From Crocinitomicaceae bacterium (GTDB lineage Bacteria > Bacteroidota > Bacteroidia > Flavobacteriales_D > Crocinitomicaceae), in assembly GCA_028689775.1 (NCBI GenBank), contig JAQVCM010000007.1:1-64000 (forward strand): 64,000 nucleotides of DNA. The letters are read 5' to 3'. Under the pieces are notes generated by a model, which was not told the DNA's origin, made no database searches, and worked only from the letters and a program-made list of their open reading frames with translations. Below, one piece after another: positions 32,980 through 42,229 of this stretch (the first letter of the stretch is position 1; each line of letters begins with the position of its first letter). The position numbers and the translations under genes are program-made.

Positions 32980-34371
32980 ATGAATTACGATATTATAGTG
33001 ATCGGAAGTGGTCCAGGCGGTTATGTTACCGCAATACGCGCTTCTCAATTGGGTCTTAAAACGGCAATTGTTGAAAAAGAATCTTTAGGAGGTGTCTGTT
33101 TAAACTGGGGATGTATTCCTACGAAAGCATTGCTGAAGAGCGCAAATGTTTATGAATATTTACAGCATGCAGCTGATTACGGTATAACTGTAAAAGATGC
33201 AAGTGCTGATTTCAGTGCAATCATCGATAGAAGTAGAGGTGTTGCCAATGGAATGAGCAATGGTATTCAATTCTTGATGAAGAAAAATAAAATTGATGTG
33301 ATCCAAGGAACTGGAGCAGTGAAAGCTGGTAAAAAAGTTGCTGTTACGGATGCAGATGGTAAAGTAACTGAATATACTGCTGATAAAGGAGTAATCATCG
33401 CTACGGGTGCAAGATCTCGTAAGTTGCCAAACATTCCTCAAGATGGTGAGAAAATCATCGGTTACCGCGAAGCAATGACCTTGAAAACAATGCCAAAAAG
33501 ATTGGTAGTAGTTGGTTCTGGTGCCATTGGAGTTGAGTTTGCTTATTTCTACAAAACCTTGGGTACAGAAGTAACCATCGTTGAATTTATGCCAAACATC
33601 GTTCCAGTTGAAGATGAAGAAGTTTCTAAACAAATGGAGAAATCTTTCAAAAAGTCTGGAATTAAAATCATGACCAATGCTTCTGTTGAATCCGTTGATA
33701 CTTCTGGAAAAGGATGTGTTGTTAAGATTAAAACAGCGAAAGGCGAAGAAACAATCGAATGCGATGTGGTTCTTTCTGCGGTTGGAATTGAAACAAATTT
33801 AGACGGTATTGGATTGGAAGAAGTTGGTATTGCAACGGATAAAGGGAAAGTGTTGGTAAATGAATATTACCAAACAAACATCCCAGGATATTATGCAATT
33901 GGGGACATCGTTCCAGGTCCTGCATTGGCTCACGTAGCTTCTGCGGAAGGAATTATTTGCGTTGAGAAAATCGCTGGACACAATCCAGAACCATTGGATT
34001 ACGGAAATATCCCAGGTTGTACGTATGCTTCTCCAGAAATCGCATCTGTTGGAATGACAGAAAAAGCAGCGAAGGCAGCAGGTTTGGATATCAAAGTTGG
34101 TAAGTTCCCATTCTCAGCTTCCGGTAAAGCAAGTGCTGCTGGTGCGAAAGATGGTTTCGTTAAATTAATTTTTGATGCAAAATACGGTGAGCTTTTAGGA
34201 GCACACATGATTGGTGCAAACGTGACCGAAATGATTGCTGAAATCGTTGTTGCTCGTAAATTAGAAGTAACTGGCGAAGCGTTAATCAAAACGGTTCACC
34301 CACATCCAACCATGTCTGAAGCTGTTATGGAAGCTGCTGCTGCTGCTTATGGTGAAGTAATACATTTGTAG
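32980..34371 (+). CDS. lpdA: Dihydrolipoyl dehydrogenase (E3)
   Basis: The 463-aa flavoenzyme reoxidises lipoamide of 2-oxoacid dehydrogenase complexes. It has the FAD motif VIGSGPGGYVTAIRA, redox-active cysteines Cys40 and Cys45 (GGVCLNWGCIPTKALL), the NAD motif VVGSGAIGVEFAYFY, GDIVPGPALAH and the C-terminal catalytic His-Glu (VHPHPTMSEAVME). Codon use is smooth throughout. It is monocistronic, so E1 and E2 are elsewhere, and its gene is followed by a strong bidirectional terminator. Confidence 0.97.
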   Translation: MNYDIIVIGSGPGGYVTAIRASQLGLKTAIVEKESLGGVCLNWGCIPTKALLKSANVYEYLQHAADYGITVKDASADFSAIIDRSRGVANGMSNGIQFLMKKNKIDVIQGTGAVKAGKKVAVTDADGKVTEYTADKGVIIATGARSRKLPNIPQDGEKIIGYREAMTLKTMPKRLVVVGSGAIGVEFAYFYKTLGTEVTIVEFMPNIVPVEDEEVSKQMEKSFKKSGIKIMTNASVESVDTSGKGCVVKIKTAKGEETIECDVVLSAVGIETNLDGIGLEEVGIATDKGKVLVNEYYQTNIPGYYAIGDIVPGPALAHVASAEGIICVEKIAGHNPEPLDYGNIPGCTYASPEIASVGMTEKAAKAAGLDIKVGKFPFSASGKASAAGAKDGFVKLIFDAKYGELLGAHMIGANVTEMIAEIVVARKLEVTGEALIKTVHPHPTMSEAVMEAAAAAYGEVIHL

Positions 34372-34416
34372 AGGAAATTGCAGATTGCAAATTATATGCA
34401 AGCAAAAAATAAGAAA

Positions 34417-34449
34417 TAAAAAACCGATGGTATCACCATCGGTTTTTTA
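34417..34449. terminator. Bidirectional intrinsic terminator after lpdA
   Basis: TAAAAAACCGATGGT (34417-34431) pairs perfectly over 15 bp with 34435-34449 across a 3-nt loop, with T-runs on both strands. It separates lpdA from the convergent outer-membrane protein gene. Confidence 0.95.
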
Positions 34450-34475
34450 TTAATATGCAATTTGCTAATTTATTT

Positions 34476-35198
34476 CTAGTTTCCGATCCCACATTTAATA
34501 CCAATCGATAGTACAACGTTTGCTGAGGAGGATTTTTTATCTTGCCATTGTTCCTTCCATTCATTAGAAACACCATCATAGTAGGAGTTTGCGATTGATG
34601 TGCGATCCGTGTAATGACCAATTCCAATTCCTACGTAATAATCCAAAGCGAACTGCTTAGCAACCCACTGTTGTATTCCAAAATTGAATGAGAAAATGTT
34701 TTGTTTTGAAAACCCTTTACGATTTTCCAACGCACTTCCTGCTTTTGGGGAAAACATTTCGTTGTATTGTTTGTACTTGTATTTTGGTGAGATATAAAAT
34801 TGATTCAAGGCTGGTCTTCCATCCAGAGGATAAAAACGAAGAGCAATCGAACCAAATCCGCCCATACTTGTGTTTCTAGAACCATTGATTGAGCCGTCGT
34901 TATGTAAACTAAAACGGTTAATTCGAAGATTGGAAACAGTTGGGCCAGCTTCAATTTCGAAAGATGTTTTTTGTCCAATTACGCGTTCATAAGACAAGGC
35001 AATGTCACCAATCATTAAACGCATGGCGTCAAACTTAAACACGTTATCGTGTTCTACCCAATCTCTAGATAAATAATCTTCTTCGTGAGATTTATTCCTT
35101 TTTTCTGGCGCTGCATTTCGGTCAATAACAATTACTTCACGTTGCGCAAAAACAGATAAACTAGTTAAAAAACAGCCGATTAAAAACACTTTTTTCAT
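34476..35198 (-). CDS. Secreted outer-membrane beta-barrel protein of unknown function
   Basis: The 240-aa protein has a signal peptide (MKKVFLIGCFLTSLSVFAQ) and alternating strands with a typical barrel composition (IALSYERVIGQKTSFEIEAG, GFGSIALRFYPLDGRP, LDYYVGIGIGHY). A DRNAAPEKRNKSHEED segment follows cleavage. It resembles the DUF3575-type or general porin-like barrels of Bacteroidota but was not assigned. The ATG at 35198 is used; a TTG six nt upstream is not needed. It is transcribed alone. Confidence 0.75.
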   Translation of the reverse strand: MKKVFLIGCFLTSLSVFAQREVIVIDRNAAPEKRNKSHEEDYLSRDWVEHDNVFKFDAMRLMIGDIALSYERVIGQKTSFEIEAGPTVSNLRINRFSLHNDGSINGSRNTSMGGFGSIALRFYPLDGRPALNQFYISPKYKYKQYNEMFSPKAGSALENRKGFSKQNIFSFNFGIQQWVAKQFALDYYVGIGIGHYTDRTSIANSYYDGVSNEWKEQWQDKKSSSANVVLSIGIKCGIGN

Positions 35199-35514
35199 AT
35201 TCAAAATTTTAATTTACAAATTAAAAGGAGAATGATTTGTAGAGAGATTAAGAATAAAGTTAATCAATTATTTGAAGTACGTTCAATTACACTGAAAATT
35301 TAACCTAGATCTAGTCGTTGATCAACGGAAAATGAAAATTGTATTCCGATATGATAGCGGTAAACATATTTATTGAATAAGGAAGAAAATCTGTCCCATA
35401 ACTGCTAGGACAGTTTTGTAGTATTTCCCACCTTAAGTTTTACCAATAAAAATGTTGATACCTTTAAAATCTACAATTTTCATGGTATCACAATCAGACA
35501 GTCACATTAATAGA
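35199..35514. other. Intergenic stretch; nothing recognised
   Basis: About 315 bp between two minus-strand genes. Only a short plus-strand frame (35452-35661) exists and it overlaps the nucleotidase coding end. No terminator for the nucleotidase operon was recognised after 35515. Confidence 0.4.
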
Positions 35515-36417
35515 TTAATCAATCAAAATCAATTGCGATTCATTCTTAAAGTTTTTCCCAACATAAAAATCAATTCTCCCCAATTGAACACCAGCCCAAC
35601 CCACTTGATTGATCAAGGTTGGATTGCCTTTTACGTTCATTTCAACGGTTGGTTTTTCTAAAAATGTATGCGTATGACCACCGATGATTAAATGGATTCC
35701 TTCGGTTTGTTGTGCGAGTTTGATATCGGATATTTTATCGTTTCCGTAGGAATAACCTAAATGCGAAAGACAGATGATCAAATCTGCACCTAATTCTTGC
35801 AATTCGCGAACGCGGTCTTGGGCAATTTCAACCGGATTTAAATATTCCACTTCTTTGCACAAAGCATCGGGTACCAAGCCTTTTGTTTCAACTCCCAAAC
35901 CAAAAACGCCTATTTTGATGTTTCCTTTTTGGAAAAGGTGGTGTTTTTTTGTTTGACCGTCTAAAATGGTGTTTTTAAAATCGTAATTGGAACACAAGAA
36001 TGGAAAATCGGCATAGGCTTTGGCTTTTAGAAATCCATCCATTCCTGCATCAAAATCATGGTTTCCCATGGTTGCGGCATCGTATTTCATGGAAGTCATC
36101 AATTTCAATTCCAAAACACCTCCAAAACGATTGAAGTAGGGCGTACCTTGAAAAATGTCGCCGGCGTCTAATAATAAAACATGCTCTTCTTGTTGTCGAA
36201 TCTCTTGTACCAATTCATAGCGACGAGAAACGCCACCCAAACCAGGATATTTGGCATGATTGGCAGGAAAAGCATCGATGTTGGAATGCGTGTCGTTGGT
36301 ATGAAGAATGGTTATTTTGGTGGTTCTTTTTAAATTGGGTGCCGCAATTAAATTCGGAGCGATTGCCAATCCGCCTAAAACCAATCCGGTATTTTGTATG
36401 AATTTTCTTCTTTCCAT
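35515..36417 (-). CDS. Metallophosphatase half of a split 5'-nucleotidase
   Basis: The 300-aa protein is the calcineurin-like catalytic domain of the UshA/5'-nucleotidase family, which releases phosphate from extracellular nucleotides. Metal motifs in order are ILHTNDTHSN, LLDAGDIFQGTP, TMGNHDFDAGMD and IGGHTHTFLE; all ligands are present. The N-terminus has RRKFIQNTGLVLGGLAIA, a twin-arginine-type signal (RRKF), so a folded, cofactor-loaded export is likely. The C-terminal nucleotide-binding domain is absent and is encoded by the next gene upstream, 6 bp away. It is last in the proposed DNA-scavenging run. Confidence 0.93.
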   Translation of the reverse strand: MERRKFIQNTGLVLGGLAIAPNLIAAPNLKRTTKITILHTNDTHSNIDAFPANHAKYPGLGGVSRRYELVQEIRQQEEHVLLLDAGDIFQGTPYFNRFGGVLELKLMTSMKYDAATMGNHDFDAGMDGFLKAKAYADFPFLCSNYDFKNTILDGQTKKHHLFQKGNIKIGVFGLGVETKGLVPDALCKEVEYLNPVEIAQDRVRELQELGADLIICLSHLGYSYGNDKISDIKLAQQTEGIHLIIGGHTHTFLEKPTVEMNVKGNPTLINQVGWAGVQLGRIDFYVGKNFKNESQLILID

Positions 36418-36423
36418 CGTGTT

Positions 36424-37131
36424 TTATTTAATTCTCGGTTGCTGATTGTCTTTTAAAATCGCTTGTTTTTGAACGGATTCAATCAATACATCTCGGAATA
36501 AAATTCCCGGTTCGATGGTTTCCAAACGCTTTTGAAAAAAGTACATGCGATCGCCGCCATTCATCAAGTAATCAGATGTAATGACCCAAAAGTCTTTCGC
36601 CTGCCATGGATTTCCATAGACATCGAAAACGTTTAAACTGTCGATGCTGAATCCAGCAATAGGTTCACCACCTGATTGTTTTAAATACGCTCTGATTTCC
36701 TCCATGGTTTCAGCAGGCATTTTTACCAACACCATTTGATTGTCAAAAGGCATTACTTTAAAAATGTCTCCCAAGGTGATATCTCCTTTATTCAACGGCG
36801 CACGAAGTCCACCAAAGTTCAAGAGACAAACTACGTGGGAATCCGCAACCAAAGTTTTTCCCTTTTCAAGGATGATATCGGCAATCAAATTTCCCAAGTT
36901 TCCCCAAGGTTTGTTGTTGACGAAATCCACTGCGGCGTGCGTGATGACTTGATTCATTTCCGCATCCAATTGGGTTTTATACGGCGTTACAATCGAATCT
37001 ACTTTGGCAGAATTCGGATAGGTTTTGTCTATCGGAATGCTTGCCGTTTTCACAAAAGTCTCTTTACCAAAAGAGCAGGCCGTTAAGCCTGCTCCGATGA
37101 TAAATATCAATATATTTAATTTCAATTTCAT
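36424..37131 (-). CDS. 5'-nucleotidase C-terminal domain lipoprotein
   Basis: The 235-aa protein is a 5_nucleotid_C domain without a catalytic domain. The lipobox LTACS (Cys19 by count) predicts a membrane lipoprotein. Substrate-binding elements are present: NFGGLRAPLNKGDITLGDIF and FDNQMVLVKM, plus the C-terminal MNGGDRMYFF. It most likely pairs with the metallophosphatase product to make a complete nucleotidase. Its ATG overlaps the endonuclease stop region by 1 nt (TAATG on the minus strand), so coupling is likely. Confidence 0.9.
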   Translation of the reverse strand: MKLKLNILIFIIGAGLTACSFGKETFVKTASIPIDKTYPNSAKVDSIVTPYKTQLDAEMNQVITHAAVDFVNNKPWGNLGNLIADIILEKGKTLVADSHVVCLLNFGGLRAPLNKGDITLGDIFKVMPFDNQMVLVKMPAETMEEIRAYLKQSGGEPIAGFSIDSLNVFDVYGNPWQAKDFWVITSDYLMNGGDRMYFFQKRLETIEPGILFRDVLIESVQKQAILKDNQQPRIK

Positions 37132-39311
37132 TACTCAATAATCAATGAACGTTGAACATCTCCGTAAGGAGTTGAAACGCGAACGATGTAAGAACCTGAT
37201 TTCAATAAAGAAGTATTCACTTTCACAACCGAAAGGTTAGTCGTTTCATGCATCACTTTTCTACCTTGCATGTCGATGATTTCAAAAGCATCGATAGAAG
37301 TTCCATCTACATTCAAGAACAATTCGTTTTTCGCTGGATTTGGATAAACGATGAAAGCATTTGCTAATTTCTCTTCTACTCCTAAACCTTCACAACCTTC
37401 AGCAAAATAATTCATGGATGAGAAGTTGATGTAGCAAGCGAATTCTGGATGATCTACGAATGGATTACGGTTTGACTGTAATGAATCGATAAAATCATTT
37501 CGAGCAATCTCCCAATTACTTGGAGGATCCATGATGTTCCATTGTTTCAAAATCGTTTGATCTTGACCGTAGTTAATTGTAGAAGAAATAGGATTTGGGA
37601 AAGCCCAGTTTTTACCATCTACAGAGTTGTAAGTAATTGCTTCGTAAAACAGAGCTCTTGCAGCATCCCCTTTGTGGTCATCTTTCGGTTCGTAAACGAA
37701 TCTTCCGTTGATGTCTTTACCAAATTTAGCATTCATAAACGTACTTGTAACCGTAACTACTTCTCCTAAAGGATAGTTGCTTCGTATTGCATTTGCATCA
37801 TTTTGGTTTGCTGGAAATAAATGGTGGTAATCACTGTATTCTTTTGAATCTGTATTGTTAGGGGATGTTGGCATCCAAGAATGACAATAGGTGTGTTCAC
37901 GACTAAAATTATTTGCTGTATATGCAAATGGCTCCGTGTAAACTACATTCTGACCACTATACACACAAGTCAACACACGTTGATTGTTCACGGTATCTCT
38001 TGCGATGAACAAGTTGATGAATTTACTGATGTAATCACTGTAATAACGTTGTGTATGTGGGTATGTTTTATCGTGTAAATCTGCAACAAATGTATTGCTT
38101 AATGGGTCGATTGTAGAATAATAACCGGCTGGCATCATAGTAGCAGGTGTAGTTGCAACTGCCGTTAATGGAGCTGTTGTATTGTAAGCAATTCCCGATC
38201 CAGTTCCATTGTATGTAAATACCGCAAAGTGGAAATTACTACCTGCTGTAATGTTACTTGGGTAAAAAGAAGTTTGTGTTCCGCTGTAAACTACTTGTGC
38301 ATCGCCTACAATATCACCTCGTTGATACGTCATTCCATTTGTTGGAGCACCAGTAATTGGAGCACCATTTTTTCTAAGAACAATGTAACCTGCTACATTC
38401 GCTGCTGGAGTGAATGCACCTTTAAAACGGTACGTTTTCACATCTGTAAAAGTCAAATTAGTTGCTTGAACCGTTGGTGCAGAAGCTAAACCATTTCCAT
38501 AACCAATCAAGTTGATGATGTACGGATTTTCATCTGCATCGTTGTTTCCAATCGTTAAAACGGCATTTCGTGTTCCTGCTGCAGCAGCGGTAAACGTAAT
38601 GGTGAAGTTTTGGGAGGAAGCAGCAGTTACAGATGTAGGAACTGTTCCAAGTACAAAATCACTTGCGTTAGCACCAGTTATTGCAGAAGAAGTAATGTTC
38701 AATAAGTTTACAGTTCCTAAGTTTTCAATGCTCATTGTTTTAGGATTGGCAACACCTACGTTACTTGAGAAAATCAAATCAGAACCACTAATGATTGTAC
38801 TTGCTCCATCTTTGATGTTGATTTCTTGTTCTGGCCCTGCTGGAGCTGGAGTTATTGTTACGTTATCTAGACCAACATTTCCAGCTGTTTTCAAGGTGTA
38901 AATAAATTTCACGTATCTACTTGCTGCATTCAAAGTTTGAACTTTTGCAACATACGTCCCACCACCTGAAGAAGCGATATCAGCTCCGTGAGAGAAAACA
39001 GTTGTAAATGTAATTCCATCTACAGACTCTAGCACGTCAAAAATACCTGGAGCAAAAGAGTTTCCGGCAATATCATACGTTACTGTTCCTGGATTACTTG
39101 CAAAGTGGATTAGTAAAAACTTTCCAGTTTGCGCCAACTTAAGCGAAGGACCTGGATTTCCACCTGCATAGGAATCTAAACCTGTATTGGAAGTCCAATT
39201 GGCAGGTAGCGTTGTTGTTGCGAAATCATAAGTTGTCGGTAAAACCGCTTGAGCGATACCTGAAAGTTGAAAAGCAACGATCAGCAAGGCTGAATAAATT
39301 ATTTTTTTCAT
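37131..39311 (-). CDS. Secreted endonuclease I with choice-of-anchor and T9SS sorting domains
   Basis: The 726-aa protein starts with a signal peptide (MKKIIYSALLIVAFQLSGIA), has a jellyroll region (30-150), an ASH/choice-of-anchor D domain (about 158-270, GPEQEINIKDGA), a linker (275-385), and an endonuclease I domain (about 400-640): FSREHTYCHSWMP, DYHHLFPANQNDANAIRSNY and DDHKGDAARALFY. The His, Asn and Asp/His residues fit the beta-beta-alpha-Me nuclease site. The tail (650-726, FIVYPNPAKNELFLNV) is a type A T9SS sorting signal, so it is exported across the outer membrane. It probably degrades extracellular DNA. It follows the receptor gene by 23 bp. Confidence 0.93.
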   Translation of the reverse strand: MKKIIYSALLIVAFQLSGIAQAVLPTTYDFATTTLPANWTSNTGLDSYAGGNPGPSLKLAQTGKFLLIHFASNPGTVTYDIAGNSFAPGIFDVLESVDGITFTTVFSHGADIASSGGGTYVAKVQTLNAASRYVKFIYTLKTAGNVGLDNVTITPAPAGPEQEINIKDGASTIISGSDLIFSSNVGVANPKTMSIENLGTVNLLNITSSAITGANASDFVLGTVPTSVTAASSQNFTITFTAAAAGTRNAVLTIGNNDADENPYIINLIGYGNGLASAPTVQATNLTFTDVKTYRFKGAFTPAANVAGYIVLRKNGAPITGAPTNGMTYQRGDIVGDAQVVYSGTQTSFYPSNITAGSNFHFAVFTYNGTGSGIAYNTTAPLTAVATTPATMMPAGYYSTIDPLSNTFVADLHDKTYPHTQRYYSDYISKFINLFIARDTVNNQRVLTCVYSGQNVVYTEPFAYTANNFSREHTYCHSWMPTSPNNTDSKEYSDYHHLFPANQNDANAIRSNYPLGEVVTVTSTFMNAKFGKDINGRFVYEPKDDHKGDAARALFYEAITYNSVDGKNWAFPNPISSTINYGQDQTILKQWNIMDPPSNWEIARNDFIDSLQSNRNPFVDHPEFACYINFSSMNYFAEGCEGLGVEEKLANAFIVYPNPAKNELFLNVDGTSIDAFEIIDMQGRKVMHETTNLSVVKVNTSLLKSGSYIVRVSTPYGDVQRSLIIE

Positions 39312-39334
39312 ATATATAATTATTTATTTTAAAC

Positions 39335-42166
39335 TTAAAACTGTAATGCTATTCCTAGGTTGAATCTTAATCCAGAACCATACATCACGCCAACTGAGTT
39401 TTGATCAAAACCAGGACCGTATGTGCTTGATAAATTTGCATCTGAAATAAAACGTGTATCCAATACATTGGTAATCGAACCACTAAATACCAATTCAGAT
39501 CTTCTTAGTTTTGTTTTTTTCGTTTGAGAAGAAAGGTGCGCTAGTATTTCGGAACTGGAACCAGTTCCAACGTGCGATTTAAAGCGATATCTATATCCCG
39601 CAAATAAATTCATCAATCCATAAGATGGAGATTTCCAAGAATCTCTACCTGCATTGGCTCCTGTTAAGATGAATGGATTAAATTCAGAGTAAAAACGGTC
39701 AAAGTACATGTATTGAACTTTAATGTAGATGTTCTTTTTCGGTTCGTATCGAAGTCCTGCTGTGTAAGTCGATTGTGGTGCATCACCTACGTGAACGCCT
39801 TTGGCATCAAAAGAAACTGTAGTGTTGTATGCTGGAAGAACAACCGTTTGAGATGAGTTCCAAGTCCAATCACCATAAGAAACCGCTGCTTCTAAGGATA
39901 GTTTTTTACTGATTGCAAAAACTCCATCTACTTCAACTCCTAAGTGAACGGCATCCATTCCTTGTACGTTTACACGAATTGTTGATAATGGATCTTCTGG
40001 ATCTGGAACTGCTAATCCGTTCGGGAAAGGTTTGTTTTTCCAGTTCGTTGCGTATGCATTCACATTAATTCCAAAACGTTTGTGAGAAATGTTGTACCCC
40101 AATTCAAGCGCTGAAATGACTTCATTTTTTATTTCTGCAAAGAAACGGTTATAATTATTATCAATCACGTTGGTAAACATCGGTGTACGAGATAAATAAC
40201 CGATATTGATGAATACATTTGAGTATTCATTCAGATTGTATCCAGCACCTGCTTTGATTGTTGCGCCTGGAATCCATTTCCAATCGGTTTGATTGTCTTT
40301 TAATCCGGAGCTATTTGCAGTGTATGCTTGACCACCATAATTCACCGTGTCATTCAAGCCGATGTATAGCACCGTGTCACTCAAATGCATTTCTTTTTTA
40401 CGGAAATAATCTGTTCCCTTGTAACCATTGTAAACTCCAGTTATGTTCACGAAAGCTGTCCATCTTGCACCACTGTATTCAGCTTGACCAAATACACCAG
40501 CCCATTGAACCAATCCATCGCGGTTGTTTTCATACGGTTTTCCGGCATCTGCTATTTTGTCTCCTTTTCGTTTGATGTTATCAGAGTTCGCATTTCCACT
40601 GTTTACGTAGTAATCACCGCCTAATAAATCAACGACTTCACGGTAGTGTTCTCCTTTGTACATGCGGTAATCCACACCTCCAGAAAAACTCCATTTTGAA
40701 TTCATTTCATAATTGAACTGACCTAAGTAACCCAACCATTTGTGGTTGTTTACACTTGCAGTCAACACATTACTAGCTTTGAATTCGTTTGGAGAGTAGA
40801 AAGGATCGTAGTTTGGTTTTGTAACTCCAAAAACAGTCGTATACTGATTCGCTTTGATTACTCGATCCCAATCGATCAAGCCTCTTGAATCTCTAGGTAC
40901 ACCAGAAAAGTTGGATAGTTTGGTTCCACCTCCGCTTCCCACAGAAGCATAAATGATATTGGAAATGGATAATTTGTTATTTACTTGCCAGAAATCTTTT
41001 AAAGTGAATTGATTTTTGTTGTAGTAATTAGTTTTCTCAGAAATAATGTTTTTTCCGTCTACTCGAAAAGTAGCTAAACCTTTTTCATAATCGCCTGAAA
41101 CATATCCGTAATGCTCATTATAGCGAATTCCTCGATTCAAATTTTTCGCCGTTGGAAGATAATCTACGTCGTATTTATCCGCGTCTTCTTTACTCCAATA
41201 TGGTATTTTTTGGTTGAAAGATCGTTGACCGTGTTTTTGAGGAGCCCCAAATGCACTGAACGATATCAAATGTTTTTTGTATTTCTTCTGAACTTTTGCG
41301 TAATAGAAACCACCAATTGAAGGCGTTCCATCTACCCATCCATCCGATTTTTTGAAAGAACCAGCAAGGGTAATTCCCCAACCTTTCTTCATCATTCCGG
41401 AATTATATGCCAATGAAGTTCGCAACATATTTCCTGATGCGTATTCTTGTTTTACAGTTAGTTTTCTTTGATTTCCAACACCTGCAGTCAGAATGTTTAA
41501 AGTTCCACCAACGGAAGGCATGGCTAATTTAGTTGCACCCAAACCTCTTTGTACTTGGATACTTTGGGTAATGACATCCAATCCAAACCAGTTGGACCAA
41601 TAAACGGAACCATTTTCCATGTCGTTTACTGGAACACCGTCAATCATTACACCTACATTTCGTTGACTAAATCCACGAACCGTAATTCGCGAATCGCCGT
41701 CACCACCACCTTGTTGCGTAGCATATACACCCGGCGTAGCATTTAAAAGCATTGGAATATCGCGAGAACCTAATTCTTCTTCAATTCGTTTTGGATCGAT
41801 GCGCGTTACAGGTACAGGAGTTCTTCTACCGGTAACGATACCTCCAATTACTTGAATTTCTTCTAGTTCCAATGTTTGACCAATTGCAACAACAAGAGTT
41901 GTCGTTGGTTGATTGATTTTGATTTTTCGGACTAATGTGTCTTGCAGAGAAGCAATTAGTGTGTAGTCGCCGTAGCTTACTTTCGTGAAAGTAATTTTAC
42001 CATCTACGTCGGCTGTGCCTTTGATATTTTGATTTAAACTTACCTTCGCAAAAGGTACTGTTTCTTTGGTGCTATAGTCCGTTACAACAATCGTAACTTC
42101 ACTAGTTTGTTGAGCAGCAGCGAAAAAAGGGATAATAAAAAGGGAAAGGATTAGAAAACGGTTCAT
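39335..42166 (-). CDS. TonB-dependent receptor with carboxypeptidase-D regulatory domain
   Basis: The 943-aa outer-membrane importer has a signal peptide (FLILSLFIIPFFAAA), a CarboxypepD_reg-like domain (22-95), a plug (about 120-225 with DSRITVRGFSQRNVGVMIDG) and a 22-strand barrel ending LGIALQF with the terminal Phe. It uses TonB energy to import a substrate that is too big or scarce for porins. Cargo cannot be read from sequence; the following secreted nuclease and nucleotidase point to DNA fragments, nucleotides or nucleosides. No SusD partner is encoded. It is downstream of the lamin-tail gene past a hairpin at 42191-42224. Confidence 0.93.
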   Translation of the reverse strand: MNRFLILSLFIIPFFAAAQQTSEVTIVVTDYSTKETVPFAKVSLNQNIKGTADVDGKITFTKVSYGDYTLIASLQDTLVRKIKINQPTTTLVVAIGQTLELEEIQVIGGIVTGRRTPVPVTRIDPKRIEEELGSRDIPMLLNATPGVYATQQGGGDGDSRITVRGFSQRNVGVMIDGVPVNDMENGSVYWSNWFGLDVITQSIQVQRGLGATKLAMPSVGGTLNILTAGVGNQRKLTVKQEYASGNMLRTSLAYNSGMMKKGWGITLAGSFKKSDGWVDGTPSIGGFYYAKVQKKYKKHLISFSAFGAPQKHGQRSFNQKIPYWSKEDADKYDVDYLPTAKNLNRGIRYNEHYGYVSGDYEKGLATFRVDGKNIISEKTNYYNKNQFTLKDFWQVNNKLSISNIIYASVGSGGGTKLSNFSGVPRDSRGLIDWDRVIKANQYTTVFGVTKPNYDPFYSPNEFKASNVLTASVNNHKWLGYLGQFNYEMNSKWSFSGGVDYRMYKGEHYREVVDLLGGDYYVNSGNANSDNIKRKGDKIADAGKPYENNRDGLVQWAGVFGQAEYSGARWTAFVNITGVYNGYKGTDYFRKKEMHLSDTVLYIGLNDTVNYGGQAYTANSSGLKDNQTDWKWIPGATIKAGAGYNLNEYSNVFINIGYLSRTPMFTNVIDNNYNRFFAEIKNEVISALELGYNISHKRFGINVNAYATNWKNKPFPNGLAVPDPEDPLSTIRVNVQGMDAVHLGVEVDGVFAISKKLSLEAAVSYGDWTWNSSQTVVLPAYNTTVSFDAKGVHVGDAPQSTYTAGLRYEPKKNIYIKVQYMYFDRFYSEFNPFILTGANAGRDSWKSPSYGLMNLFAGYRYRFKSHVGTGSSSEILAHLSSQTKKTKLRRSELVFSGSITNVLDTRFISDANLSSTYGPGFDQNSVGVMYGSGLRFNLGIALQF

Positions 42167-42190
42167 TTCTTAAACTTAAATTATTAAATA

Positions 42191-42224
42191 AAAAAAGAGG
42201 CAGAAATGAATCTGCCTCTTTTTT
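42191..42224 (-). terminator. Intergenic terminator/attenuator between lamin-tail gene and receptor
   Basis: AAAAAAGAGGCAGA (42191-42204) pairs with TCTGCCTCTTTTTT (42211-42224) across 6 nt, with a T-run on the minus strand. No TAnnTTTG lies between it and the receptor ATG at 42166, so the receptor run may depend on partial read-through. Confidence 0.85.
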
Positions 42225-42229
42225 TTGTT

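Noticed and set aside
33160-33633. 157-aa minus-strand frame inside lpdA
   Set aside because: It is a shadow of the highly conserved lpdA frame.
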